This document shows, one piece after another, positions 27,026-35,396 of a stretch of 42,741 nt of DNA. A model generated the notes under the pieces. It saw only the letters and a list, made by a program, of their open reading frames with translations. It made no database searches and was not told where the DNA came from. Both the position numbers and the translations under genes were made by a program. Every line of letters starts with the position of its first letter. Position 1 is the first letter of the stretch. Source of the DNA: an uncultured Elusimicrobia bacterium (GTDB taxonomy: Bacteria > Elusimicrobiota > Elusimicrobia > Elusimicrobiales > Elusimicrobiaceae); NCBI GenBank assembly GCA_947306425.1, contig CAMZGO010000012.1:1-42741 (forward strand). The letters run 5' to 3'.

Positions 27026-30000
27026 ATGGCAACTGTGTACTTACCTAATATTTCCTCAAGCGCTTTTTTTATAATAAATGCCTTAAAACAAAAAAGCGTA
27101 CATACCCTTTTTGCCTGTAACACTGAGGAAGAACTTGAAATTTTTGAAGCAGCCTATAAAACTTTTGCCCCTCAAAATTTTAATTACCGGCTTGTAAGTG
27201 TGTATGATGATAAATTTTCCTTATACTCCGCTTTGGAAACAATTTCACAATCAACAACACCTCTATTTGTTGTAACAACTTATGCCTCTTTAAAACAAGA
27301 AGTTGCCGGCAAAAAAGATTTCAGTACACAAGTTTTAAGAATAAAACAAGGGCAGGAAATCAACCGAACGGAATTGTTAAATACCTTAAATAAATTAAAT
27401 TATAAACGGATGGATTTTACTGAAAATCCGGCCGAATATGCCGTAAGGGGAAGTGTACTTGATATTTTCCCGATTAACACCCAAAAACCATGCCGTTTAT
27501 ATTTCAGGGCTAATACCGTAGAACAAATTTCATCCTTTGATTTAAACACTCAAAATACAATTAACAAAATTAACGACTTACTTATCTTACCTTTTGAATT
27601 TGAGATAACCCCTTCAACTTTATCCAGATGGCTTAAAGATTTTAAGCCCTATTTTTATGAACCGCAAGAAAATATTGAAGGACTAAACGAAGCCACAATT
27701 TTGACTGCTCTACCATCTAAAGACGGGCAAGACAGTTTTTTACGCGCGCCGCTGGATTTTAAAACAAATTTCGCTTTATTTGACAGTGAAATTTTTAATT
27801 TAAACAGGCAGAATGTTAAAAGTACATTTTTCTGTTTAAACAAAGGGGAACTTGACCGTTTAACCGAAGTTTTCCAAGATTATGAAAATTTAAAAACTCT
27901 GCCGCTTACGATTGCACCTTTACAGGAAGGGTTTTACAGCACTAAAGAAAATTTCGCTTTTTTTACTTCAGCACAACTTTTAAAGCATTCATACAAACAG
28001 ACAAATTTTGCAGAAAAATTTGATAAGACCTATTCCAAACACGTGCGCTTTAAGGAATTGGAAATAGGCGATTATGTGGTCCATCAGGAGCATGGTATCG
28101 GGCGTTACGGTGGGCTTATAACTTTAGAGCAAGATTCCCTACCTCTTGATTGTTTGTTAATTGAATTTAAAGGCTCACAAAAATTATATGTGCCTTTGCA
28201 CGATTTCAGAAAAGTGCAAAAATATATTGGCTTAAAGGGGCGCGCGCCAAAAATATCTTCCTTAAACACTTCGACTTGGAAAGAAGTAAAAAAACGCGTT
28301 AAAGAAGATGCCCAAAAAGTTGCAAAAGAAATTTTGCAGGCCGCCGCCTTAAGAAGCGCACATAAAGCAGATGTCTTACTTGGTAATGAACATTTGGAAA
28401 GGGAATTTGCGGACTCTTTCCCCTATCAGGAAACCGATGACCAAACCCAAGCCATAAACGAAATTTTGCAAGATTTAAACAAAGATATACCTATGGACCG
28501 TGTTCTTGTGGGAGATGTCGGTTTCGGGAAAACGGAAGTTGCCATACGCGCTGCTTTGCGTACCGTTTTAAGTAATAAACAAGTGCTTGTTTTAGTACCT
28601 ACTACCGTATTGGCAAGCCAGCATTTTAAAACATTCAAAGAGCGTTTGCAGTCCTATCCAATAAATGTAGAAATGTTAAGCCGTTTTCAAACAAAAACCG
28701 AACAAAAAAAGATAGTGGAAAATATTAAACAGGGTAAAATTGATATTGTTGTAGGTACGCACCGTTTGCTTTCAAAAGATGTCGCTTTTAAAAATCTAGG
28801 ATTGTGTATTGTTGATGAGGAACACCGCTTTGGCGTAAAACAAAAAGAAAAAATTAAAGCCAAAAGCGTGGGGGTACATACTTTGATGCTTTCCGCAACA
28901 CCGATACCGCGAACTTTAAACCAATCCCTTTCCGCTTTAAGGCAGATGTCAATTATTCAAACCGCACCGCAAGGCCGTATGCCGATAAAAACTTTCTTGT
29001 GCGCTTATGAGGATACTATTGTAACAAATGCCGTCCGCCAGGAACTTGCACGCGGTGGTCAAGTATTTTACCTTTTTAATACCGTTGCTACTATGGAAGA
29101 AAAACGCGAGTATTTACAAAAACTTATGCCGGAAATAAAAATAATTTGTGCGCACGGACAAATGCCGGAGCAAGTTCTTGAAAAAACTTTGTGGGATTTT
29201 TATAATAAAAAATATGACGTTTTGCTCTGTTCTACCATTGTAGAAAGCGGGCTTGATGTTACAAATGCAAATACTTTGATTGTGGAAAATCCGCAAAACT
29301 TCGGCCTTGCACAACTTTATCAATTAAGGGGAAGAATCGGGCGCGGGAACAAAAAGGCCTACTGTTATTTACTTGCACCGTCTTGGATATTAAACAAACG
29401 CGAGGAAGATTTTAATCCCGAAGATTTTTATTTCTCTAAAAAGAAAAATAAACCCTCGTATGCGGAAGCACAAAAAAGATTATCGGCCTTGCTTGAATTT
29501 AGCGAACTCGGCAGCGGTTTTAAACTTGCTTTACGCGATTTGGAAATTAGAGGCGGCGGCGATTTGCTGGGTATTAGACAACACGGTTATGTAAATGCGG
29601 TGGGGCTTTCTCTTTATTGCGATTTAGTGGCAAACGAAGTTAAAAAATTACGCGGAGAGCCGGTTATGCGTAAAATGTATGCAACAGTTAATTTGGGTAT
29701 ACCTGCTTTTATTGCACCTGATTATTTACCAAGTGACGAAGAACGTCTGAAATTTTATAAAGATTTTTTGGATGCAAATAAGGAAACAAAACAAAAATTA
29801 AAACAAAAAATTGAAGATTTATGCGGCCCTGCCCCGCAAGAATTATTGAATTTGATTGAGATTATGCAAATATCTGCTGACGGCGGAAATTTGAAAATTC
29901 GTACCATAGAAGCAGGCCCTAAATTTTACGATTTTTATTTTGCAAGAAATGCGCAAATACCGGAAGAATCACTTACCAAAATAATGCAAATTTTTCCCGT

Positions 30001-30118
30001 AGAATTTTTACAATCGCCCAGCGGAGACGGTTTTAGAATTTTTGCCCCTCAAAACAATAAATTAACCGAAGTAAAACAAATTTTAAACAGTTTAAAAAAT
30101 ATTGTTGCCGTTTTTTAA
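27026..30118 (+). CDS. mfd: Transcription-repair coupling factor Mfd
   Basis: This 1030-residue protein has an N-terminal UvrB-like module, an RNA-polymerase-interacting domain (GDYVVHQEHGIGRYGGL, about 350-366), SF2 translocase motifs (Walker A GDVGFGKTEVA, DEEH box VDEEHRFGVKQKEK, LSATPIPRTL, QLRGRIGRG) and a C-terminal TRCF domain. It removes stalled RNA polymerase and recruits UvrA to DNA lesions. It is roughly 100 residues shorter than E. coli Mfd (1148), mainly in the N-terminal third. The neighbouring genes are unrelated to repair. Confidence 0.95.
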   Translation: MATVYLPNISSSAFFIINALKQKSVHTLFACNTEEELEIFEAAYKTFAPQNFNYRLVSVYDDKFSLYSALETISQSTTPLFVVTTYASLKQEVAGKKDFSTQVLRIKQGQEINRTELLNTLNKLNYKRMDFTENPAEYAVRGSVLDIFPINTQKPCRLYFRANTVEQISSFDLNTQNTINKINDLLILPFEFEITPSTLSRWLKDFKPYFYEPQENIEGLNEATILTALPSKDGQDSFLRAPLDFKTNFALFDSEIFNLNRQNVKSTFFCLNKGELDRLTEVFQDYENLKTLPLTIAPLQEGFYSTKENFAFFTSAQLLKHSYKQTNFAEKFDKTYSKHVRFKELEIGDYVVHQEHGIGRYGGLITLEQDSLPLDCLLIEFKGSQKLYVPLHDFRKVQKYIGLKGRAPKISSLNTSTWKEVKKRVKEDAQKVAKEILQAAALRSAHKADVLLGNEHLEREFADSFPYQETDDQTQAINEILQDLNKDIPMDRVLVGDVGFGKTEVAIRAALRTVLSNKQVLVLVPTTVLASQHFKTFKERLQSYPINVEMLSRFQTKTEQKKIVENIKQGKIDIVVGTHRLLSKDVAFKNLGLCIVDEEHRFGVKQKEKIKAKSVGVHTLMLSATPIPRTLNQSLSALRQMSIIQTAPQGRMPIKTFLCAYEDTIVTNAVRQELARGGQVFYLFNTVATMEEKREYLQKLMPEIKIICAHGQMPEQVLEKTLWDFYNKKYDVLLCSTIVESGLDVTNANTLIVENPQNFGLAQLYQLRGRIGRGNKKAYCYLLAPSWILNKREEDFNPEDFYFSKKKNKPSYAEAQKRLSALLEFSELGSGFKLALRDLEIRGGGDLLGIRQHGYVNAVGLSLYCDLVANEVKKLRGEPVMRKMYATVNLGIPAFIAPDYLPSDEERLKFYKDFLDANKETKQKLKQKIEDLCGPAPQELLNLIEIMQISADGGNLKIRTIEAGPKFYDFYFARNAQIPEESLTKIMQIFPVEFLQSPSGDGFRIFAPQNNKLTEVKQILNSLKNIVAVF

Positions 30119-30139
30119 AAAAGATATAACAAAATTTTA

Positions 30140-30169
30140 TTGACTTGTTTTGCATTTAATTTGTATTAT
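30140..30169 (+). promoter_or_regulatory. Promoter of the pal-cpoB-tolB operon
   Basis: TTGACT (30140-30145) and TATTAT (30164-30169) are separated by 18 bp. AAGGAGG follows at 30177-30183 before the pal ATG at 30188. Confidence 0.55.
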
Positions 30170-30187
30170 ATTATTAAGGAGGAAACA

Positions 30188-30700
30188 ATGAAAAAAACCT
30201 TAAACTTAATTCTGGTTCTTGGTCTTGCTTTAGGACTTGCTGCCTGCAGCAAAAATACAAAGGCAGACCCTAATGCTGACCTCAATGCTGCAGCAACTTC
30301 CAGCGATTATGATACCATAGTCGTTGATGAAGCAGCAGAAGTCGCCGCAGTTGATAATATTGAAATCAATTTATCACCTGTATATTTTGCTTTGGATGAA
30401 TATTCTTTATCAAAAGAAGCAAGAAATATATTAAATGCAAATGCCGAAATATTGAAGATTAAAGGCATCAATAATATCACTGTTGAAGGTAACTGCGACG
30501 ATAGAGGTACCATCGCCTACAATATCGCTTTAGGCCAAAAAAGAGCAAATGAAGTAAGAGATTACTACATTAAACTCGGCTTAAAGGCAGAAAATGTAAA
30601 CACAGTCTCTTATGGCAAAGAAAACCCGGTTTGTATGGAACAAACACAATCTTGCTGGGCAAAAAACAGAAGAGCTGATACTGTAGTCGTAGTCAAATAG
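30188..30700 (+). CDS. pal: Peptidoglycan-associated lipoprotein Pal
   Basis: This 170-residue lipoprotein has a signal with lipobox LAAC (lipidated Cys near residue 20), an Asp/Ala-rich linker, and an OmpA-like domain (about 70-170). The peptidoglycan-binding residues are visible in CDDRGTIAYNIALGQKRANEV. It anchors the outer membrane to peptidoglycan as part of Tol-Pal. I start at the ATG at 30188, which follows a strong AAGGAGG; in-frame codons upstream to 30140 lack one. It is followed by cpoB and tolB. tolQ, tolR and tolA are not in the window. Confidence 0.93.
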   Translation: MKKTLNLILVLGLALGLAACSKNTKADPNADLNAAATSSDYDTIVVDEAAEVAAVDNIEINLSPVYFALDEYSLSKEARNILNANAEILKIKGINNITVEGNCDDRGTIAYNIALGQKRANEVRDYYIKLGLKAENVNTVSYGKENPVCMEQTQSCWAKNRRADTVVVVK

Positions 30701-30719
30701 TTTGAAAGGGGCACACTTT

Positions 30720-31391
30720 ATGATAAGAAGTTACTTAAAATTATTTCTTTTTATGGGGGGTGCCTCTTTTCTTTTTAGCGGATGTTTGGCAACACAAGAA
30801 GATGCCGCAATTTTAAAAATACAAATTTCACAATTAAATAAAACCTTACAAGAATTACAAAAAAATCAAGCAGACAATGCCGTGCAAATGGAAGAAATTA
30901 TGGGGCGTTTAACCCAAGCAACAGATAATATTGATCACTTTGACTATAAACTTGATAATTTAAATTCCAAACTTGATAATTTAGAAGCATCAGTAAAAAA
31001 AGCAAATACTACCCTTTTGCCTACCGAAATTTATGCCCAGGCAAAAAAACAATTTGAAGAAAAACAATATGACAGTGCTTTGCAGGGTTTTGGCCTCTAC
31101 TTAAAAGCAACGGAATCACGCGGGGCCTCAGCAGAAGAAGCATATTTTAACAGCGCCGTAATTTATTTAGAAAAACAGGAATATCAAGCCGCTGCCATAA
31201 CCGCAGCTACTTTGATGGAAAAATTCCCAAAAAGTTCTTTAATGCCGGATGCCCGTCTTATTTATGCAAAAAGTGTAATACCTTTAAAAAAGACTGATGA
31301 AGCAAAAAATTACCTAAAATCTATAGGTCAGGATTTTCCAAAATCAAAAGCAGCAAAAGAGGCCCAAACTCTTTTAAAAGGAATTAAATGA
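30720..31391 (+). CDS. cpoB: CpoB/YbgF-like Tol-Pal accessory lipoprotein
   Basis: This 223-residue protein has a signal with a lipobox-like FSGC (Cys near residue 22), so it may be a lipoprotein, unlike soluble E. coli CpoB. A coiled coil follows (about 30-95), then TPR repeats (EIYAQAKKQFEEKQYDSALQ, SAEEAYFNSAVIYLEKQEYQ and a third). CpoB coordinates peptidoglycan synthesis with outer-membrane constriction. The ATG at 30720 is preceded by GAAAGGGG; an in-frame TTG at 30702 is less likely. It overlaps tolB by 4 nt. Confidence 0.85.
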   Translation: MIRSYLKLFLFMGGASFLFSGCLATQEDAAILKIQISQLNKTLQELQKNQADNAVQMEEIMGRLTQATDNIDHFDYKLDNLNSKLDNLEASVKKANTTLLPTEIYAQAKKQFEEKQYDSALQGFGLYLKATESRGASAEEAYFNSAVIYLEKQEYQAAAITAATLMEKFPKSSLMPDARLIYAKSVIPLKKTDEAKNYLKSIGQDFPKSKAAKEAQTLLKGIK

Positions 31392-32686
31392 TGAAAAAAT
31401 TTTTATCTTTAATTCTCTTTTTACTGCCGGTTTTCCTGTTTGCAAGGGAAAGTGATGTTTTTATAGGTCTTTCATCTAAATATGACCCTTCGGCCTTACC
31501 AAAAATCGGGCTTGCCGCAAATACATACTCTGATACTACCCCGGAAGAAGAAAAAAAGTACAGTAACCTTTTTGCCGAAGTTTTAAGAAGCGACCTTTAC
31601 CGTGCCCGTTATTTTAACATTGAAGAAACAGTACCTGCAGCGGAAACTGCTGCGCTTGGTCCGCAGCTTTCTTTGCTTGAAAAAGAAGGTATGCTATATT
31701 TTGTTTTCTTTAATTTTTTACCTACCGGAACACAAGATGTATGGGAAATACAGGCATTTATGTATGATACATCTTCAAAAAAGGCCTTGCTTGCTAAAAA
31801 ACTTATAGCCCCGACAAAAAGTATTCGTAAAAGTGCCCATCTTTTTGCTGACCAAATCGTGAAGTTATTGACAGGTAAACGGGGCCTTGCAAGTACAAAA
31901 ATTGCTTTTGCAAATGATACAACCGGCAGAAAAGAAATTTATATCGTTGATTATGACGGCTATAATTTGACAAAACTTACAAACGATAAATCTATTTCAT
32001 TACTTCCCAGATGGAGCGACCAAGGCACTAAAATTTATTACACTACTTACCGCAACGGTAACCCTCAAATTTATATGGTTGATTTAAAGGAAGGAGAAAT
32101 TTCACCGATAATTAAAGAAAAAGGGCTTAATTTGATAGGCGGCATTTCAGCAGATAATAAAAAACTTGTTATAACCCTTTCCAGAGGGCAAAACCCAAGT
32201 ATATATTTAAAAGAACTTTCAAGCGGCCGCACTTTGGAATTAACAGACAGATATGGGGTGGATGGTTCTCCTTCTTTTTCGCCGGACGGAAAATATGTAA
32301 CATTTGTTTCTAACCGCTCGGGCAATCCACAAATTTACATTATGAACCTTGAAACAAAAGAAACAAGGCGCTTAACTAAATTTAATTGGACGGATTCCCC
32401 CCAATGGTCCCCTAACGGGGATTGGATTGCTTTTGCCGGGCGTCAAGCACCAGACCACCCGATAGATATATTTTTAATTGACATTACCGGCGGGCAAATA
32501 AGGCAACTAACTGCAGATAGCGGCTCTAATGAGGACCCTTGGTGGTCCCCTGACGGACGATTTTTGGCTTTCACCACTAACCGCGACGGCAAACGACAAA
32601 TATATGTTATGGATGCAGACGGAAGTGCCCAACATCTTATTGCAAATATAAGGGGAAATTCTTTTACACCTAGTTGGAGCAATTAA
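31388..32686 (+). CDS. tolB: Tol-Pal periplasmic protein TolB
   Basis: This 432-residue protein has a signal peptide (MMKKFLSLILFLLPVFLFA), an N-terminal domain (about 25-165) and a beta-propeller made of repeats ending in forms of SPDGKYVTFVSNRSGNPQIYIMNL. It interacts with Pal and the TolA system at the septum and supports outer-membrane integrity. The order pal, cpoB, tolB is the reverse of the usual tolB, pal, cpoB. Two adjacent ATG codons (31388 and 31391) could serve as start; the first overlaps the cpoB stop. Confidence 0.94.
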   Translation: MMKKFLSLILFLLPVFLFARESDVFIGLSSKYDPSALPKIGLAANTYSDTTPEEEKKYSNLFAEVLRSDLYRARYFNIEETVPAAETAALGPQLSLLEKEGMLYFVFFNFLPTGTQDVWEIQAFMYDTSSKKALLAKKLIAPTKSIRKSAHLFADQIVKLLTGKRGLASTKIAFANDTTGRKEIYIVDYDGYNLTKLTNDKSISLLPRWSDQGTKIYYTTYRNGNPQIYMVDLKEGEISPIIKEKGLNLIGGISADNKKLVITLSRGQNPSIYLKELSSGRTLELTDRYGVDGSPSFSPDGKYVTFVSNRSGNPQIYIMNLETKETRRLTKFNWTDSPQWSPNGDWIAFAGRQAPDHPIDIFLIDITGGQIRQLTADSGSNEDPWWSPDGRFLAFTTNRDGKRQIYVMDADGSAQHLIANIRGNSFTPSWSN

Positions 32687-32694
32687 AATATCTT

Positions 32695-33024
32695 ATGTAC
32701 AAACCTGTCGTATTGCTTGTTATTTCAAATATATTTATGACTTATGCTTGGTATGGCCATTTGCGTTTCAAAGATAAAGCCCTTTGGCTTGTTGTTTTAA
32801 CAAGTTGGATGATAGCACTCATTGAATACTGCTTTTTAATCCCTGCTAACCGAATAGGCCACACTTACTTTAGTGCAGCACAACTTAAAGGTATGCAGGA
32901 AATCATTACGCTTATTGTTTTTGCCGTGTTTAGTATAACTTATTTAAAAGAGGATTTACGCTGGAATCATTATGCCGGTTTTGTCCTAATTATTTTAGCT
33001 GCACTTTTAATATTTAAAAAATAA
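32695..33024 (+). CDS. DUF486 (DMT-like) small membrane protein
   Basis: This 109-residue protein has four predicted membrane segments and conserved family features: YGHLRFKDKALW, SWMIALIEYCFLIPANRIGHTYFSAAQLKGMQE, and DLRWNHYAGFVLI. It belongs to DUF486, half-size relatives of drug/metabolite transporters with no settled substrate. The ATG at 32695 fits the family N-terminus. GGAG at 32677-32680 is rather far from it, and a TAAAAT lies 5 nt upstream at 32684-32689, which could be another near-leaderless start inside the end of tolB. Confidence 0.85.
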   Translation: MYKPVVLLVISNIFMTYAWYGHLRFKDKALWLVVLTSWMIALIEYCFLIPANRIGHTYFSAAQLKGMQEIITLIVFAVFSITYLKEDLRWNHYAGFVLIILAALLIFKK

Positions 33025-33136
33025 TGTATAACTTTTACATTAAAATCAAAAATTTTAATTTATTCCTGATTGAAGAAAATAAAAAAATAAAATAATTTCT
33101 ACTTAATCTGGAAAAATAAAATAGATTTAAATATTT

Positions 33137-33232
33137 TTACTTGTTTTTATCGTGTTTAGCAATTAAAAAAACAAAGTAAAAAGCACAAAACATTATCAAA
33201 AAGAAAGATAAAAAAACTAATATTTCCTTCAT
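33137..33232 (-). CDS. 31-residue single-pass membrane peptide
   Basis: An ATG at 33232 on the minus strand, preceded by GGAG with a 5-nt spacer, opens a 31-codon frame ending TAA. The peptide starts MKEILVFLSFFLIMF, has one hydrophobic helix (about residues 4-24) rich in Phe and Leu, and ends in the charged tail AKHDKNK. I do not recognise the family. Its size and shape resemble small subunits such as CydX, CcoQ or KdpF, but no partner gene is adjacent. It lies downstream of tauE and of an attenuator-like leader (33263-33466), which supports it as a real regulated gene. Confidence 0.55.
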   Translation of the reverse strand: MKEILVFLSFFLIMFCAFYFVFLIAKHDKNK

Positions 33233-33262
33233 ATTTTCTCCATTTATAAAAAATAGCCTAAT

Positions 33263-33311
33263 AAAAAACGGCTGTTATTTGAGGAATTCCAAGCACTCAA
33301 ACAAACAGCCG
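33263..33311 (-). terminator. Terminator hairpin upstream of the 31-residue peptide gene
   Basis: On the minus strand CGGCTGTT (33311-33304) and TTTGAG (33301-33296) pair with CTCAAA (33283-33278) and AACAGCCG (33276-33269). Six T follow at 33268-33263. This is a 14-bp stem with a small internal asymmetry, a good intrinsic terminator placed about 30 nt before the peptide start codon. Confidence 0.7.
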
Positions 33312-33370
33312 CCGTCTTTTGTTTTTTAAAAACAAAAGACATATAACGGCTATTTTTGGTTTGGAATTCC
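33283..33370 (-). promoter_or_regulatory. Alternative (antiterminator-like) hairpin
   Basis: Nested inverted repeats: TTGGAATTCC (33361-33370) with GGAATTCCAA (33283-33292); CGGCT (33347-33351) with AGCCG (33307-33311); and a core of GTCTTTTGTTTTT (33314-33326) with AAAAACAAAAGAC (33328-33340). The segments 33307-33311 and 33283 onward are also needed by the terminator hairpin, so the two folds exclude each other. Confidence 0.5.
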
Positions 33371-33466
33371 TTTCTCTCGAAAAGCGGCAAAAGCCCCCAA
33401 AAACAGCAAAATTATTTAGCCCCAAGGGCCAGAGATTAAATAAACCTCCTAACTAAATAAATTATA
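33371..33466 (-). promoter_or_regulatory. Leader of the 31-residue peptide gene
   Basis: On the minus strand an extended -10 box TGATATAAT ends at 33461, predicting transcription from about 33453. The leader contains AGGAGG (33450-33445) with no ATG, GTG or TTG at a usable distance, a GCCC/GGGC mini-hairpin near 33420-33430, and complementary CTCT and GAGAG ends (about 33431 and 33376). It may be a sensing domain before the two alternative hairpins. I do not recognise a known riboswitch class. Confidence 0.4.
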
Positions 33467-33472
33467 TCAATT

Positions 33473-34390
33473 TTAAATATATTGACGAGGATTTTTTATT
33501 GTATATAGAGTAAAAATATTTATGAACGCAAATAAAACAAAAGCACAAATTATCATTAAATAACGACTGAAACTAACTAAACCGCATAAATTTAAAACAG
33601 TATTGGTTATGATAATTAAAATAATGCTCCCAAAACTTTTTTGTAAAATTTTGACATATCCTTTTCTTACAACTATTTTGCCATATTTTACCCCCATAGG
33701 GAAACCGAAAGCCCCGCCAAAAGCAATAAGAATACCTAAAAATAAAATGTGAGTATGAAAATTCCCGTCATCAAACAAATAAAACATTGAGCCGCTGACA
33801 GTTGCCACCAAAAGTAAAAAACGTATGGCTTTAGCGGCGAGTTTTTCCGCTACTTTAAAACCGTTTATTATAACAGGCCTAAAAATTAAAGCACCGCTGA
33901 TACCGAGTAAAGAACTTAAAATACCTGTCATCATTCCGCAAAGAAATGCAATTAAACTTTGTCCTTTTGTAAAATGCGGAATTAGATTCTGATTAGTTTC
34001 AGTTTTACCAAATATGCTTTTGAGCCCTATAAACAACATAACGAAAGCAAAAATACTAAGCAAGGCTTTAGAACCGAACTTATCATACAAGTAGGCATTT
34101 ATTAAACGTCCGCTGAAAGCAGTTAAAACAACACCTAAGGCCATAGGCAAAGCAAGGCCTCTCATTAAAGAACGTTTACCCCAAGAAACAGTTTTTATTT
34201 CCTTTAATACAGTAGGCGCAGTAGATAAAACCATCTGAAAAAGTGCCGCCCCCACTGCTTCCATTGGCTGAAAACCGAATATAAGCATCGTCGGGACTAT
34301 TAACCAACCACAACCGACACTCCAAAACCCGCCGCAAAACATTCCTATAAAACCAATCAACGGGAAAAATAAATAATTATACCAAGCCAT
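33473..34390 (-). CDS. TauE/SafE-family membrane transporter
   Basis: This 305-residue protein has about eight hydrophobic segments. Its N-terminus GFIGMFCGGFWSVGCGWLIVPTM and the internally repeated counterpart GMMTGILSSLLGISGALIFRPV show the two-repeat architecture of TauE/SafE (DUF81) permeases. Members export sulfite, sulfoacetate or other small anions; the substrate cannot be assigned here. The start lies just beyond the rpmA terminator-like hairpin, with a TAAAAT box (34401-34396) 5 nt upstream and no Shine-Dalgarno, so it may be a separate near-leaderless transcript. Confidence 0.85.
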   Translation of the reverse strand: MAWYNYLFFPLIGFIGMFCGGFWSVGCGWLIVPTMLIFGFQPMEAVGAALFQMVLSTAPTVLKEIKTVSWGKRSLMRGLALPMALGVVLTAFSGRLINAYLYDKFGSKALLSIFAFVMLFIGLKSIFGKTETNQNLIPHFTKGQSLIAFLCGMMTGILSSLLGISGALIFRPVIINGFKVAEKLAAKAIRFLLLVATVSGSMFYLFDDGNFHTHILFLGILIAFGGAFGFPMGVKYGKIVVRKGYVKILQKSFGSIILIIITNTVLNLCGLVSFSRYLMIICAFVLFAFINIFTLYTIKNPRQYI

Positions 34391-34412
34391 AAGATATTTT
34401 ACTATTTAACAC

Positions 34413-34440
34413 AACCCCCGTGTTGGAAAACACGGGGGTT
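34413..34440. terminator. Hairpin between rpmA and tauE
   Basis: AACCCCCGTGTT (34413-34424) and AACACGGGGGTT (34429-34440) form a perfect 12-bp stem with a 4-nt loop. On the minus strand it lies 39 nt beyond rpmA. No long T run follows, but the stem is strong enough to end or stabilise the ribosomal-protein transcript. Confidence 0.7.
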
Positions 34441-34478
34441 TAAAACAATTTATTGTTTATAACAATTATTTGTTTAGT

Positions 34479-34865
34479 TTATTTTGCTGCTTTTTTTGCT
34501 GCAGGTTTAGCGGCTGCTTTTTTAGGAGCGGCTTTCTTGGCTGCTTTTTCTGCTTTTGCAGCAGGTTTAGCAGTTTCTTTTTTTACTGCAGGTTTAGCGG
34601 CTTGTTTGGCTTCAACGGGATAGACGGAAACTTGTTGTTTACCGCGTTTTGCCCATTCAAAAGTAACAATGCCGGATTTGCGTGCAAATAAACTATCGTC
34701 GCTGGCGCGGGAAACATTGACGCCCGGTAAAATGCGGGTGCCGCGTTGTTTCAAGATAATTTCCCCCGCATTAACAAATTGGGAGCCGTATCTTTTAACG
34801 CCTAAACGTTGACCGTGAGAGTCCCTTCCGTTTGAGGAGGAACCTTGTGCTTTTGTATGTGCCAT
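34479..34865 (-). CDS. rpmA: Ribosomal protein bL27 with basic C-terminal tail
   Basis: Residues 1-85 of this 128-residue protein are a normal bL27 ([42 protein letters not shown]). Residues about 88-128 are an added tail made almost only of Lys, Ala and Pro, with repeated [15 protein letters not shown] and similar units, resembling histone H1 tails. bL27 sits near the peptidyl-transferase centre through its N-terminus, so the tail would extend elsewhere on the ribosome or bind RNA. AGGAGG precedes the ATG. It is cotranscribed with rplU, 17 nt upstream. Confidence 0.93.
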   Translation of the reverse strand: MAHTKAQGSSSNGRDSHGQRLGVKRYGSQFVNAGEIILKQRGTRILPGVNVSRASDDSLFARKSGIVTFEWAKRGKQQVSVYPVEAKQAAKPAVKKETAKPAAKAEKAAKKAAPKKAAAKPAAKKAAK

Positions 34866-34882
34866 AAATTAACCTCCTGTTA

Positions 34883-35191
34883 TTAGAGAGAAATCTCTTT
34901 TATTTTAATTTCAGTAAGATCTTGCCTATGCCCTTTGGTTCTTTCATAACCTTTTTTAGGGCGTTTTTTGAAGATAAGAATCTTAGGACCGCGTAAGTGT
35001 CTTACAACTTCCGCGGTGACCTTAGCAGTTTTACCTGCCTTGGCATCTGATGAGGTACCTGATTCTTCAGCAGCCCATAAAACTTTGAGTTCTACGGTCT
35101 TGCCTGCTTCGGCTTCAAGCTTTTCAACCTTCAGATTTTGGCCTGGGGTTACCCAGTACTGTTTTCCACCAGTTTCTATGATTGCGTACAT
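34883..35191 (-). CDS. rplU: Ribosomal protein bL21
   Basis: This 102-residue protein starts MYAIIETGGKQYWVTPGQ and ends with the RPKKGYERTKGHRQDLTEIKI motif of bL21, which binds 23S rRNA. The rplU-rpmA order is widely conserved. No good Shine-Dalgarno is seen. A -10 box at 35289-35284 predicts an mRNA leader of about 85 nt, in which AAGCG and CGCTT (followed by T residues) could form a weak hairpin just before the start. Leader-mediated autoregulation is possible but not shown. Confidence 0.95.
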   Translation of the reverse strand: MYAIIETGGKQYWVTPGQNLKVEKLEAEAGKTVELKVLWAAEESGTSSDAKAGKTAKVTAEVVRHLRGPKILIFKKRPKKGYERTKGHRQDLTEIKIKEISL

Positions 35192-35283
35192 AATACTTTT
35201 GTTCTAAAAAAGCGAAAATTAACCCGCCCGCTTTAACTGTTTTAAAGGGGCAAGAACTTTTTTAGGGAATTTCTTCCAAATAT

Positions 35284-35292
35284 ATTATAGCA
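35284..35292 (-). promoter_or_regulatory. rplU-rpmA promoter
   Basis: TGCTATAAT on the minus strand (35292-35284) is an ideal extended -10 box. No strong -35 is seen. It lies about 93 bp upstream of the rplU start codon. Confidence 0.6.
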
Positions 35293-35396
35293 TATTTTGG
35301 AATTGATGGGTAAAAGTCCAATATGTGTTTGATATTTTGCAAATTTAAAAGAGGAAATTGAGATTTATCGTTCCTAACCGTATAAAATGAGAAACT

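Noticed and set aside
33297-33443. Minus-strand open frame of 48 codons through the attenuator leader, after AGGAGG
   Set aside because: There is no usable start codon near the AGGAGG, and the frame runs through perfect palindromes. It is more likely a non-coding leader.
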